Assembly (NCBI RefSeq): GCF_029285175.1
Contig: NZ_JABEDH010000003.1
Location: 1 to 64,000, forward strand
Direction of reading: 5' to 3'
Length of the DNA stretch: 64,000 nt
Source of the DNA: Sulfitobacter sp. M05
GTDB taxonomy: Bacteria > Pseudomonadota > Alphaproteobacteria > Rhodobacterales > Rhodobacteraceae
Position 1 is the first letter of the stretch, and each line of letters starts with the position of its first letter. Below the pieces are notes generated by a model that worked only from the letters and a program-made list of their open reading frames with translations, did not search any database and was not told the origin of the DNA. Shown one piece after another: positions 50,221 through 58,690 of the stretch. A program made the translations under genes and the position numbers.

Positions 50221-51327
50221 ATGAACGTAACCATGAAACTGATGGCCACATCCTGCCTGACGCTGACCGCCACTATGGCGTTTGCGGATGGCCATATGGC
50301 CGATGAAATGACGATTGTCAGCTGGGGCGGTGCGTATTCCGCTTCGCAAAAGAACGCCTATCATGACCCCTATTCCGAAAAGACCGGCGTCAAGATCATC
50401 AACGACGAAAGCTCGTCCGAAGCGGTGGCCAAGCTGCGCGCAATGAACGAAGCGGGCAACGTGACCTGGGACGTTGTTGACGTGGTAGCATCCGATGCGA
50501 TCCGTCTGTGCGACGAAGGTCTGGCGATGGAAATCGACGCGGACACTCAGCTGGCCGATGGCGATGACGGCTCGAAAGCGTCTGATGACTTTGGTGACCT
50601 GCTGGTTTCCGACTGCTTTATCCCGCAGATCGTATATTCCACCACGGTTGGCTATCGCACGGACCTTGTTGGTGACACACCGCCGACAAGCATTTGTGCC
50701 CTGTTTGACACAGATACATATCCGGGCAAACGCTCGCTTGAAAAACAGCCGATTGGTAACCTTGAGTGGGCCTTGATTTGTGACGGCGTGGCCAAGGAAG
50801 ATGTTTACGACGTTCTTGAAACCGAAGAAGGTCAGGCACAGGCCTTTGCCAAGCTCGACACCATCAAAGACAGCGCCATCTGGTGGTCTGCCGGTGCTGA
50901 CACACCTCAGCTTTTGGCTGATGGTGAGGTGATCATGGGCTCGACTTATAACGGCCGTCTGTTCGCGCTGATTGAAGAGCAGAAACAGCCGGTTGCGATG
51001 CTGTGGGACGCGCAGGTCTTTGACCTTGATGGCTGGATCATTCCAACCGGTCTGTCACCAGAGCGTCAGGCGCGTGCGCTGGATTACATCATGTTCGCGA
51101 CAGACACACAGCGTCTGGCCGATCAGGCCAAGTACATTTCTTATGGTCCTGCGCGCAAATCTTCCGCACCGCTGGTTGGCAAGCACGCAACATTGGGCAT
51201 CGAAATGGCACCGCATATGCCAACCGATCCTAACAACGCCAAGAACACCTTCCTGTACAACTACGAATGGTGGGCAGACTACCGTGATGATCTGGACGCG
51301 AAATTCCAGGCTTGGCTGTCCAAGTAA
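50221..51327 (+). CDS. potD: PotD-like ABC substrate-binding protein
   Basis: A 368-residue protein from ATG 50221, with signal MKLMATSCLTLTATMAFADG. The mature fold starts MTIVSWGGAYSASQKNAYHD and has NVTWDVVDVVASDAIRLCDE, GADTPQLLADGEVIMGSTYN and DGWIIPTGLSPERQARALDY, the class-2 layout of PotD/PotF. The polyamine-binding acidic residues cannot be confirmed by eye. A strong stem-loop follows. The first 33 codons of the longer frame are leader and were dropped. Confidence 0.84.
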   Translation: MNVTMKLMATSCLTLTATMAFADGHMADEMTIVSWGGAYSASQKNAYHDPYSEKTGVKIINDESSSEAVAKLRAMNEAGNVTWDVVDVVASDAIRLCDEGLAMEIDADTQLADGDDGSKASDDFGDLLVSDCFIPQIVYSTTVGYRTDLVGDTPPTSICALFDTDTYPGKRSLEKQPIGNLEWALICDGVAKEDVYDVLETEEGQAQAFAKLDTIKDSAIWWSAGADTPQLLADGEVIMGSTYNGRLFALIEEQKQPVAMLWDAQVFDLDGWIIPTGLSPERQARALDYIMFATDTQRLADQAKYISYGPARKSSAPLVGKHATLGIEMAPHMPTDPNNAKNTFLYNYEWWADYRDDLDAKFQAWLSK

Positions 51328-51339
51328 GCCATTGATTTC

Positions 51340-51361
51340 GGGGCACGGTTCGCCGTGCCCC
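51340..51361 (+). terminator. TTCG-capped stem-loop after potD
   Basis: GGGGCACGG pairs with CCGTGCCCC with a TTCG tetraloop, followed by GTTCTTTG. Very stable. It probably protects potD mRNA and partly terminates before potB. Confidence 0.75.
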
Positions 51362-51442
51362 GTTCTTTGATACCTCCGAACACGATCTATAAAAACCGCG
51401 CTGATTCAACACGCGCGAACCCGTACCAACAAGGGATGCCCC

Positions 51443-52960
51443 ATGTCAGAACCCGTGATTGCCGCCGACGGCCGTCCGCTCAAAGCCTCGCTGAATCGTG
51501 CGCTGCGCCGTCAAAAGATGCGTGCGCTTGCACTGATCGCGCCTTTGCTGATCTTTATTCTGGTGTCATTCGTGATGCCGATTGCGGACATGCTGTTCCG
51601 CTCTGTCGAAAATGAAATTGTAAGTGAAACCCTGCCGCGCACCGTCGCTGCGCTTGATGCTTGGGACGCTGGATCCGGCGAGACGCCGGACGAAGATGTT
51701 TTTAACGCGCTTTACACCGATATGGCGCTGGCGGTCGAGTATAAGTCCCATACCCGTTTGGGCAGCCGGCTGAACTATGAAACCACCGGCATCGCGTCGC
51801 TTTTCCGCAAGTCGGGGCGTCGTGTCGGCAAGTTCGACACCGATGTCTATACCAAAGCGTTTCAGGATGCCGACCCACGCTATGCAGACCCGCAACAGTG
51901 GGTCGCGTGGATGGCAGATGACAGCATTCGCGCAAAACTTCCCATGACAACAAGTGCTTATGACGATTGGGCCAAGATGATTGTCGAGGCCGAAAATGAT
52001 GTCCCAAGCGAGGAAGAGCCGTGGGATTTCGTCTATTCTGCGCTCTACAACGATGCGGTTAGCGGCGCGGAATTGCCGGTTTCTGTTGATGTCTCTGGCA
52101 TCACGCCAGTATCGCTTCGGACGGCATTCGGGGATATCGACGACAAATGGCTGAATCCCAATGTCTGGCGCACGATCAAGACCTATTCGCCCCGATATAC
52201 GGACGGGTATTTCCTGAATTCTGTTGACCTGATGAAAGGGGCCGAGGGTGTCGAGGCGCGTCCCGAGAACGAACAGATCTACATCACCCTGTTTATCCGC
52301 ACGATGATCATGTCGCTGTCGATCATGGGCATGTGTGTTTTGCTGGGCTATCCCATCGCGTGGTTGCTGGCCAATCTCAAAGACCGCACTGCCAACCTGT
52401 TGATGATCCTTGTTTTGCTGCCTTTTTGGACATCACTTTTGGTGCGGACCTCTGCATGGAAAGTGCTGTTGCAACAGCAAGGTGTGATCAATGATATTCT
52501 GGTCTGGATCGGGATCGTCGCAGATGACAACCGGCTTGAACTCATCAACAACCAGACCGGCACAATCATTGCGATGACGCATATTCTACTGCCATTCATG
52601 ATCCTGCCGCTTTATTCGGTGATGAAGACCATTCCCCCCAGCTATCTGCGGGCGGCCAAGTCACTGGGGGCCACGAATTGGACGGCTTTCTGGCGGGTCT
52701 ACTTTCCGCAATCAGTGCCGGGGATCGGTGCGGGGTGTATCCTCGTCTTTATCCTTGCCATTGGGTATTACATCACACCGGAACTGGTTGGTGGTACCAA
52801 AGGTGTCTTTATCTCGAACCGGATTGCCTATCACATTTCCAGTTCTCTGAACTGGGGCTTGGCGGCCGCTCTTGGTACTATCCTGCTGACGATTGTGATG
52901 GTGCTGTACTGGGTCTACGACAAGATTGTCGGGATCGATAACGTGAAATTGGGGGGCTAA
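51443..52960 (+). CDS. potB: PotB-like ABC permease with large periplasmic insert
   Basis: A 505-residue permease. TM1 is near residues 32-55 (ALALIAPLLIFILVSFVMPI). A soluble segment of about 220 residues follows (rich in Asp, Trp and Tyr, for example AFGDIDDKWLNPNVWRTIKT) before the remaining five helices from about residue 280 (IYITLFIRTMIMSLSIMGMC). The EAA loop is SYLRAAKSLGATNWTAFWRV then YFPQSVPGIG. A usual PotB is ~285 residues, so the insert nearly doubles the protein. The insert may bind substrate or the binding protein. Confidence 0.84.
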   Translation: MSEPVIAADGRPLKASLNRALRRQKMRALALIAPLLIFILVSFVMPIADMLFRSVENEIVSETLPRTVAALDAWDAGSGETPDEDVFNALYTDMALAVEYKSHTRLGSRLNYETTGIASLFRKSGRRVGKFDTDVYTKAFQDADPRYADPQQWVAWMADDSIRAKLPMTTSAYDDWAKMIVEAENDVPSEEEPWDFVYSALYNDAVSGAELPVSVDVSGITPVSLRTAFGDIDDKWLNPNVWRTIKTYSPRYTDGYFLNSVDLMKGAEGVEARPENEQIYITLFIRTMIMSLSIMGMCVLLGYPIAWLLANLKDRTANLLMILVLLPFWTSLLVRTSAWKVLLQQQGVINDILVWIGIVADDNRLELINNQTGTIIAMTHILLPFMILPLYSVMKTIPPSYLRAAKSLGATNWTAFWRVYFPQSVPGIGAGCILVFILAIGYYITPELVGGTKGVFISNRIAYHISSSLNWGLAAALGTILLTIVMVLYWVYDKIVGIDNVKLGG

Positions 52961-52964
52961 TAGA

Positions 52965-53858
52965 ATGTCCGGATTGCCACCTTATGCGACAACAGGTCAG
53001 CGTGCCTGGTACTATTCCTTCCGTGTGATTTGCGGGTTGATCTTCTTTTTCCTGATCGCGCCGATCATTGTGATCATCCCTTTGTCGTTCAACGCGCAGG
53101 ATTTCTTTACCTTCACGCCGGAGATGCTGGCGTTTGATCCTGCGGGGTATTCGACCAAACATTACGAGGATTTCTTTACCAACTCGGACTGGCAGTTGGC
53201 GTTGAAGAACTCGTTGAAAATCGCGCCCGTGGCGACATTGTTGTCGGTGTCATTGGGAACATTGGCCGCTATCGGTCTAAGCCAGAGCCACGTGCCGTTC
53301 CGCCGGGCCATTATGGCGATCCTGATTTCACCGATGATTGTCCCACTGATCATTTCGGCAACGGGGATGTATTTCTTTTACTCCAACCCCTACATCCCGA
53401 CACCCTTTGGCAAGATCGAACTGCCGTTCACCCTGACCGGTACCTATCTGGGGGTGGTTCTGGCTCATGCTGCGCTGGGTATTCCCTTTGTGATCATCAC
53501 CGTGACGGCAACGCTTGTGGGATTCGACAATTCCCTGACGCGGGCGGCTGCCAATATGGGGGCAGGGCCGGTGACAACCTTTTTCCGGGTGCAGATGCCG
53601 CTGATCCTTCCGGGGGTGGTATCGGGGGGGTTGTTCGCCTTCATTACATCATTTGACGAGGTGGTCGTGGTGCTGTTTGTCGGTTCTGCGGGCCAGAAAA
53701 CCCTGCCTTGGCAAATGTTTACCGGTCTGCGTGAACAGATCAGTCCAACCATTTTGGCTGTTGCCACGATCTTGATTGCGGTCTCGATTGTACTGCTGTT
53801 TGTGGTCGAATTGTTGCGCCGCCGCTCAGAGCGGCTGCGCGGCATGTCGCCCAGCTAA
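52965..53858 (+). CDS. potC: PotC-like ABC permease
   Basis: A 297-residue permease with six helices (first: VICGLIFFFLIAPIIVIIPL). EAA loop: SLTRAAANMGAGPVTTFFRV then QMPLILPGVVSGGLFAFITS. It begins 4 bases after potB. Its stop codon TAA overlaps the TAG of the convergent racemase gene. Confidence 0.87.
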   Translation: MSGLPPYATTGQRAWYYSFRVICGLIFFFLIAPIIVIIPLSFNAQDFFTFTPEMLAFDPAGYSTKHYEDFFTNSDWQLALKNSLKIAPVATLLSVSLGTLAAIGLSQSHVPFRRAIMAILISPMIVPLIISATGMYFFYSNPYIPTPFGKIELPFTLTGTYLGVVLAHAALGIPFVIITVTATLVGFDNSLTRAAANMGAGPVTTFFRVQMPLILPGVVSGGLFAFITSFDEVVVVLFVGSAGQKTLPWQMFTGLREQISPTILAVATILIAVSIVLLFVVELLRRRSERLRGMSPS

Positions 53859-54589
53859 ACCTGCCAAAGCCGCCCGGGTAGTCCCTCGGGCGGCGTTACC
53901 CCACCCAGACGCATAAGATGCCAGGCCAGTACCTGATTGCTGGAAAGCACAGGTTTGCCAATCTCGGTTTCAATTTCTGTGATCACGCCAAGGGTCCGCA
54001 GATTTGTGCAGGACAGAAATACCGCATCGCAACTGCTGTCCTTTGCCATATCAATTGCCGCATTGATAATCGCGTCGGCCTTGATGCGGACGACGTTTTC
54101 TTCCAGCTTTTCCTCGAAACTGGCGAAATGGGATACCCGGATGTCTGCCGCCTCGATCACCACCCGCAATTGATCCGACACATTCGCCACATAGGGTGTG
54201 ATCATCCCGAGCCGCGAAACACCCAATGCGGAACAGGCCGCAATCAATGCGGTTACCGGATCGGTCACATGGGGGGTGGGCACGCCAGCCTTGATTAAAT
54301 CGCCAACCCGTGCGGCCCCGATTTGGGCCGTAGCCGAGGTACAGCCATAGCCCACCGCCGCGATCTGTGCCCCGCGCGGCAAAAGCTCTGCTGCACCTGT
54401 CAGGCGGCCCTCCATGCCGGCAATCATCGCGGTGTCCAGTTCGGTACCCGAGGCAACACGGCTGATCAGAACCTCAGTTTCGAGCGGCAGCAACTGGCGC
54501 ATGTCCCGTTCAAGGGTCTCGTCCGATTGCAGGACAACGAGGCCCAGTTGCACGGGGCGGTCTGATGATAAGGAATAGGGGAGGCCCAT
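53855..54589 (-). CDS. Asp/Glu racemase-family protein, EutA/maleate isomerase-like
   Basis: A 244-residue enzyme from ATG 54589. Two catalytic cysteines are visible: AAVGYGCTSATAQIG and DAVFLSCTNLRTLGVITEIE. LGMITPYVANVSDQLR and GKPVLSSNQVLAWHLMRLGG follow the EutA/arylmalonate decarboxylase pattern. It flips or isomerises a stereocentre next to a carboxylate. The start overlaps the M24 gene stop by ATGA, placing it last in a three-gene operon with a PLP lyase. In the known hydroxyectoine set, EutA works with EutB, EutC, EutD and EutE; EutC and EutE are missing here. Confidence 0.78.
   Translation of the reverse strand: MGLPYSLSSDRPVQLGLVVLQSDETLERDMRQLLPLETEVLISRVASGTELDTAMIAGMEGRLTGAAELLPRGAQIAAVGYGCTSATAQIGAARVGDLIKAGVPTPHVTDPVTALIAACSALGVSRLGMITPYVANVSDQLRVVIEAADIRVSHFASFEEKLEENVVRIKADAIINAAIDMAKDSSCDAVFLSCTNLRTLGVITEIETEIGKPVLSSNQVLAWHLMRLGGVTPPEGLPGRLWQV
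53868..53893. terminator. inverted repeat at the potC / racemase convergence
   Basis: GCCGCCCG pairs with CGGGCGGC across a 10-base loop, starting 9 bases past the potC stop. It lies inside the last codons of the racemase gene and is likely a shared terminator. Confidence 0.5.
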
Positions 54590-55749
54590 CAAATCACCCT
54601 GATTTCTGCCGGTTGCGGCGTCGACAGCCAAACCGGAGTACCATCGGTGACCACGATGTTTTCCTCGTGAACCATGATCCGCCCGTTCGGCAATATGATC
54701 CCCGGTTCAAGCGTCAGAACCATCCCTGCCGCCAGTGGCGTATGATCAGCGGCAATGATCGACGGCCATTCTGTCAACTGCATCCCCAATCCATGGCCCA
54801 GCCGACCAGCATCCGACCCGGTTGCCTGAGGGTTTACGCAAGCGTTCATCGCGTGGAACAAATCCGACATCAGCGCCCCGGGGCGGGCCAGATCAAAAGC
54901 GGCTCGCGTTGCGGTGATAAGCTGCTGATGGGCCTTGGAAACTTCGGCAGAAGGCGGCCCGACACTGAAATTTCGGTCAAAGTCGCAGAAATACCCATCC
55001 CAGACCAGACCCGTGTCCAACATCAGGACATCGCCAGCAGCCAGCGGCGTATCGGTTGCCGGCGAGATGACATCGCCGTACCCGTCTTGGCCCAAGCCGC
55101 CGGCAAGATAGGGCACGTAGTCCGCCCCTTCCTCAAGGCATAGGCGCTGAAAATCACGAAACACCTGTGCCAGCGCGGTGCCTGCTTGTGCAATTTCGGG
55201 AACACGATCAAAGGCGCGGTCGGCGATGGCTGTGGCGGTTTTGATCTTGGTCAGCTCTGCGTCTGATTTGACCAACCGCAAGCGGCGGGTCACGCTACAA
55301 TCCCCCACGATCTCGCGCGGTGCCAGCATGCTTTCCAACTGCCGGAAATTTGCCAGTGGCATCCGCAAACTGCTTTCCATTTGATCGGCTATGCCAATCC
55401 GGGTGCCCTGCGGGGCGACTTCCATCAGGGTATCGGCCAACAGTGTAATCCCGTCGTCAGTGTAGTCAGGTGCCTGCCAACAGCGGACATCCGTGATCCA
55501 TGTCTGGCGCATCAAATGGGCACCAATGGAGGGAATGACCGCAATCGGATCGCCGACGGCGGGCAGCACGACAAACCAAGGGCGTGTCGGGCTTTCCCAG
55601 AACCGCGTCAGAAAACCGGTGTAATAGCGCAACTCGGCTTCGGTGGTAAGCAGCAGCGCAGCCAGATCGTTTTCGGCCATCAAAGCTTGTGCGCGGCGGG
55701 TGCGGGTCTGAAACTCGGCATCCGGAAAACCACGCACAAGGGAGGTCAT
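54589..55749 (-). CDS. M24-family metallohydrolase, DoeA/EutD-like
   Basis: A 386-residue protein. The pita-bread metal ligands are MLDTGLVWDGYFCDFDRNF (two Asp), LGHGLGMQLTEWPS (His), LTLEPGIIL (Glu) and MVHEENIVV (Glu). The N-terminal half is the creatinase-type domain (LLTTEAELRYYTGFLTRFWE). Related M24 enzymes include proline dipeptidase, creatinase and ectoine hydrolase (DoeA). The operon partners (racemase and PLP lyase) argue for hydrolysis of a small cyclic or N-acylated amino acid rather than peptides. Confidence 0.78.
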   Translation of the reverse strand: MTSLVRGFPDAEFQTRTRRAQALMAENDLAALLLTTEAELRYYTGFLTRFWESPTRPWFVVLPAVGDPIAVIPSIGAHLMRQTWITDVRCWQAPDYTDDGITLLADTLMEVAPQGTRIGIADQMESSLRMPLANFRQLESMLAPREIVGDCSVTRRLRLVKSDAELTKIKTATAIADRAFDRVPEIAQAGTALAQVFRDFQRLCLEEGADYVPYLAGGLGQDGYGDVISPATDTPLAAGDVLMLDTGLVWDGYFCDFDRNFSVGPPSAEVSKAHQQLITATRAAFDLARPGALMSDLFHAMNACVNPQATGSDAGRLGHGLGMQLTEWPSIIAADHTPLAAGMVLTLEPGIILPNGRIMVHEENIVVTDGTPVWLSTPQPAEIRVI

Positions 55750-56840
55750 TGTGTAGGCTCTTCACTGAGGATCAGAAGCACCCGCGACTCTGCGGAAAGG
55801 CGAAAGATGTCAGGCTCTTTCATCGCAACCTGAAGACCGGCCAGCCCCGCCGCACCGGAGGGCGTCGAGGGCAATCCGGCGAGGGCAAAGGTCTCGTGTC
55901 CAGCGGTGCCTTCGTCTTCGGTCACGGTCATGAAAATATCGGCGTCACGGGCAAGCCCCTTGAGGGCGATCAATGAAGGTTCCTTGCAATCCAGTCGTCC
56001 CATCTGCGACGCTGGCCCTTGTGTCACCTGCGGCGAACCGGCGGCGATCGAGGCGATCAAGGCAGGGGCGGCGTCTGGCTCAACGACGATTATTGTCGGT
56101 TCGTGCCCCCAGACCTTGCGGGCATAGGCGGCTGAGGCGGCAGCCAACCCGCCAACACCTGCTTGCAAGAACAGATGTGTGGGCGGTGTCGGAATTTGTG
56201 CTGCGGCCTCTTGCATCAAAACCAAATAACCCTCCATCAGGCGGTGGGGGTGAACCACATATCCGCCCCACGAACTATCCGAAAGTAATGTCGCCCCTTC
56301 GGTTTCGGCAAGGGCGGCAGCGGCCTTCATCGCGTCCTCGTAAATGGCACCTTCGCGGCGGACTTCCGCGCCGATGTTGCGCAGGCGCTCGGCAAAGCTT
56401 TCTGGTACTGTCTCGGCCAGAAAGACGATGGCATTTGCCCCAAAAGCAGCCGAACCGGCAGCGACCGACAGGCCGTGATTTCCGGCGCTTGCGGTGACAT
56501 AGGTCTGGCCCTTGGCGCGCCCCGCCTGTGCATCATGGGCAATTACATAGGCCGCTCCCAGAGCCTTGAAACTGCCCAGCCCCATGCGCGTGCGTTCGTC
56601 TTTGACATGAAGGCTTGCAACGCCCAGTGACGCCGCCAGATGGGGAACAGATGCAAGCGGTGTTTCGCCAGCACGTGGGCAGCGCTGAAGCAATGTCGTG
56701 GACATTGAGACATCGTCACTTGGCCAAGGGATATGGGCAAGCTGGATTAAGGTTTCGCGGCGCATGTCGGGGCTTGGTTGTATGTAATGCATAATTTTGT
56801 CGGCTAACATAGTGATGGTTTTTGAGAAACACATTTTCAA
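55746..56840 (-). CDS. PLP-dependent ammonia-lyase, diaminopropionate/threonine dehydratase-like
   Basis: A 364-residue fold-type II enzyme. PLP Lys is in RMGLGSFKALGAAYVIAHDA, the cofactor-ring contact is TASAGNHGLSVAAGSAAFGA, and the phosphate loop is QAGVGGLAAASAAY. The late stretch PSGAAGLAGLQVAM matches EutB/diaminopropionate lyase types. It removes ammonia from a 2,3-diamino- or 3-hydroxy-amino acid. The start is uncertain: in-frame ATGs at 56840, 56810 and nearby have no good ribosome site. Overlaps the M24 gene by 4 bases. Confidence 0.78.
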   Translation of the reverse strand: MKMCFSKTITMLADKIMHYIQPSPDMRRETLIQLAHIPWPSDDVSMSTTLLQRCPRAGETPLASVPHLAASLGVASLHVKDERTRMGLGSFKALGAAYVIAHDAQAGRAKGQTYVTASAGNHGLSVAAGSAAFGANAIVFLAETVPESFAERLRNIGAEVRREGAIYEDAMKAAAALAETEGATLLSDSSWGGYVVHPHRLMEGYLVLMQEAAAQIPTPPTHLFLQAGVGGLAAASAAYARKVWGHEPTIIVVEPDAAPALIASIAAGSPQVTQGPASQMGRLDCKEPSLIALKGLARDADIFMTVTEDEGTAGHETFALAGLPSTPSGAAGLAGLQVAMKEPDIFRLSAESRVLLILSEEPTQ

Positions 56841-57081
56841 AAATGGATGTGTTTATTTTTTTCAACACCTGCTTTCGATCCGGGTCTAGACCAATGGTAA
56901 ATGTATCAGCGCAGGCCATCAATTTGGGGAAGAGGCGTCATAGATTGAAGGTGATACACCTATTGCGGGAAAAATGTGCCGCTAAGCTGCAGATTGACGT
57001 CGTGTTTCTACTGACCCGCGGTTGGCTGTGGGAGTGTTTGTGCAGTGACCAAAGTCGCAAGTGTTGCCGCTGTGTCTGGGG

Positions 57082-57510
57082 TTAGCGGTTTGTTTGCAAC
57101 ATATTTGCAAAGGTGTGCAATTCCCCCTTGCTCAACGGTTTGCCGAGAAAACCCCGGACAGACTCGAAACCTTGGGCACGTTCTTTGCTTTTGGCGTGGA
57201 TCGAGGTGTCCAGCATCACGATAACCGGGCAGAGGTTCGCACCGATCTGGTCCTGGGCGGCTTGCAGGAATTCGAAACCGTCCATTCTGGGCATGTTGAT
57301 ATCCAGTAGGATCAGGTCGGGCTTCAGGGTGCCAGGATCGGACAGGTATTCAAGCGCCTCTTCGGGGGCCGTGTATTGCAACAGATTGCTGACCAATCCA
57401 GTGCTGGCAGCGACCCGTTTACAGATCAACTGGTCGAAAGTGCTGTCATCAATCACCATCAGGGTCTTGATCAGTGGCTCCTGTGATCCGGTCGTGGCCA
57501 GCGTGATCAT
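57082..57510 (-). CDS. single-domain response regulator (receiver only)
   Basis: A 142-residue CheY-like protein: MVIDDSTFDQLICKRVAAST (acidic pair), LILLDINMPRMDGFEF (phospho-Asp), CPVIVMLDTS (Thr/Ser position) and FLGKPLSKGELHTF (Lys). No output domain. It stands alone between the PLP lyase and the hydrolase and has no kinase partner nearby. Confidence 0.83.
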   Translation of the reverse strand: MITLATTGSQEPLIKTLMVIDDSTFDQLICKRVAASTGLVSNLLQYTAPEEALEYLSDPGTLKPDLILLDINMPRMDGFEFLQAAQDQIGANLCPVIVMLDTSIHAKSKERAQGFESVRGFLGKPLSKGELHTFANMLQTNR

Positions 57511-57717
57511 CAGGCGTTTGTCTTGCTTAAATGCACGGCGGCAGGCAAGGAAAGCCGGACATCCGGTGTTGCGTCAATGATGTGTTTCAAAAACCGGCCC
57601 GATCCCTGCTGTTTGTGGTGTGCCATGGTTAGGTCGAATAGGTTAACGGAGTCTAAAGTTGCGCGGCGGTTGACCTGTGGGTTTCACGCTGGCGCTTGCG
57701 GAAGGAAGGAAGACTGT

Positions 57718-58605
57718 ATGCACGCCGGATTTGACGCTTTTATGGGGTTGCCCCTTGAGGAACTCGATTTTCAACTGTCGCCCAGCCGCTCCGCGAAAGA
57801 TGCAGCGGGGGTGCTGAACGCTATGGTGACACAGACCTTGGCGGCACAGGATGATCCGGCGCTGGAGGTGCGGATGGATCTCCCGTTTGGGCCAAAACCG
57901 CGCCAGAAATTTGATCTGTACCAGCCGAAAGCTGCAAAACCGACCCCTAGGCCGGTCATTGTTTTCCTGCATGGCGGGTTCTGGCAGGAGGGGGACAAAA
58001 GCGTATCCGGTTTTGCAGCATCCTGTTTTGCCGCCCGTGGGTGGGCCAGTATTGCGCTGGGATATACCCTGACACCTGAGGTGAGCCTGACCGAGCTGAC
58101 ACGGGAAATCCATGCCGGCCTGGCCCATGTTGCGGCACAGGGGGCCGCATTGGGGATTGATACAGACAACATCATTCTTGTTGGCCATTCCGCCGGCGGT
58201 CATTTGGCGGCATCGGTGGTGTGCGATCTGTTGGGGCAGGGTGTTCACCGGCTGGTGCGGGGGGCGGTACTGATCAGCGGTGTCTTCGAACTTGCCCCGA
58301 TAGCCCGATCATATGTCAGCGACCTGACCCCCATGACTGATGCCGAAATCCAAGATCTTTCGCCGTTGCGTCATCCGCCGCTGGCAAATGTCCCGATTCA
58401 TGTCCTGATCGGGGCGGATGAACCGGCAGCATTTCAAGTGCAATCGTCGGTCCTGCGGACGGCATGGGCCCCGGCCTTGCCCGGTTTGACCTATCATCTC
58501 GCCGCAGGGCGGGACCATTTCGATGTGCTTGAAGAACTCCAAGATCCAACCTCTATTACTGTGCGTTCAATTGAGCAGATGATCCAAGGCACTGCGGAAA
58601 GCTGA
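57718..58605 (+). CDS. alpha/beta hydrolase, arylformamidase-like
   Basis: A 295-residue enzyme from ATG 57718 behind GGAAGGAAGGAAG. The motifs are VIVFLHGGFWQEGD (HGG oxyanion), ILVGHSAGGHLAASVV (G-x-S-x-G nucleophile), LIGADEPAAFQVQS (Asp) and GRDHFDVLEEL (His). HGGFW and GHSAGGH are typical of kynurenine formamidase-type hydrolases. It precedes the Rieske oxygenase by 85 bases in the same direction, so it could open or deformylate a ring-cleavage product. An in-frame open stretch upstream to 57523 is leader. Confidence 0.78.
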   Translation: MHAGFDAFMGLPLEELDFQLSPSRSAKDAAGVLNAMVTQTLAAQDDPALEVRMDLPFGPKPRQKFDLYQPKAAKPTPRPVIVFLHGGFWQEGDKSVSGFAASCFAARGWASIALGYTLTPEVSLTELTREIHAGLAHVAAQGAALGIDTDNIILVGHSAGGHLAASVVCDLLGQGVHRLVRGAVLISGVFELAPIARSYVSDLTPMTDAEIQDLSPLRHPPLANVPIHVLIGADEPAAFQVQSSVLRTAWAPALPGLTYHLAAGRDHFDVLEELQDPTSITVRSIEQMIQGTAES

Positions 58606-58690
58606 TTGATTTCAAAACTCTCCCTGCGCAGGATGGGGCAATCGGGATAGGTGACAGACCTGACCCTGCGGGGAGGCGTAAGGAAGAGAT

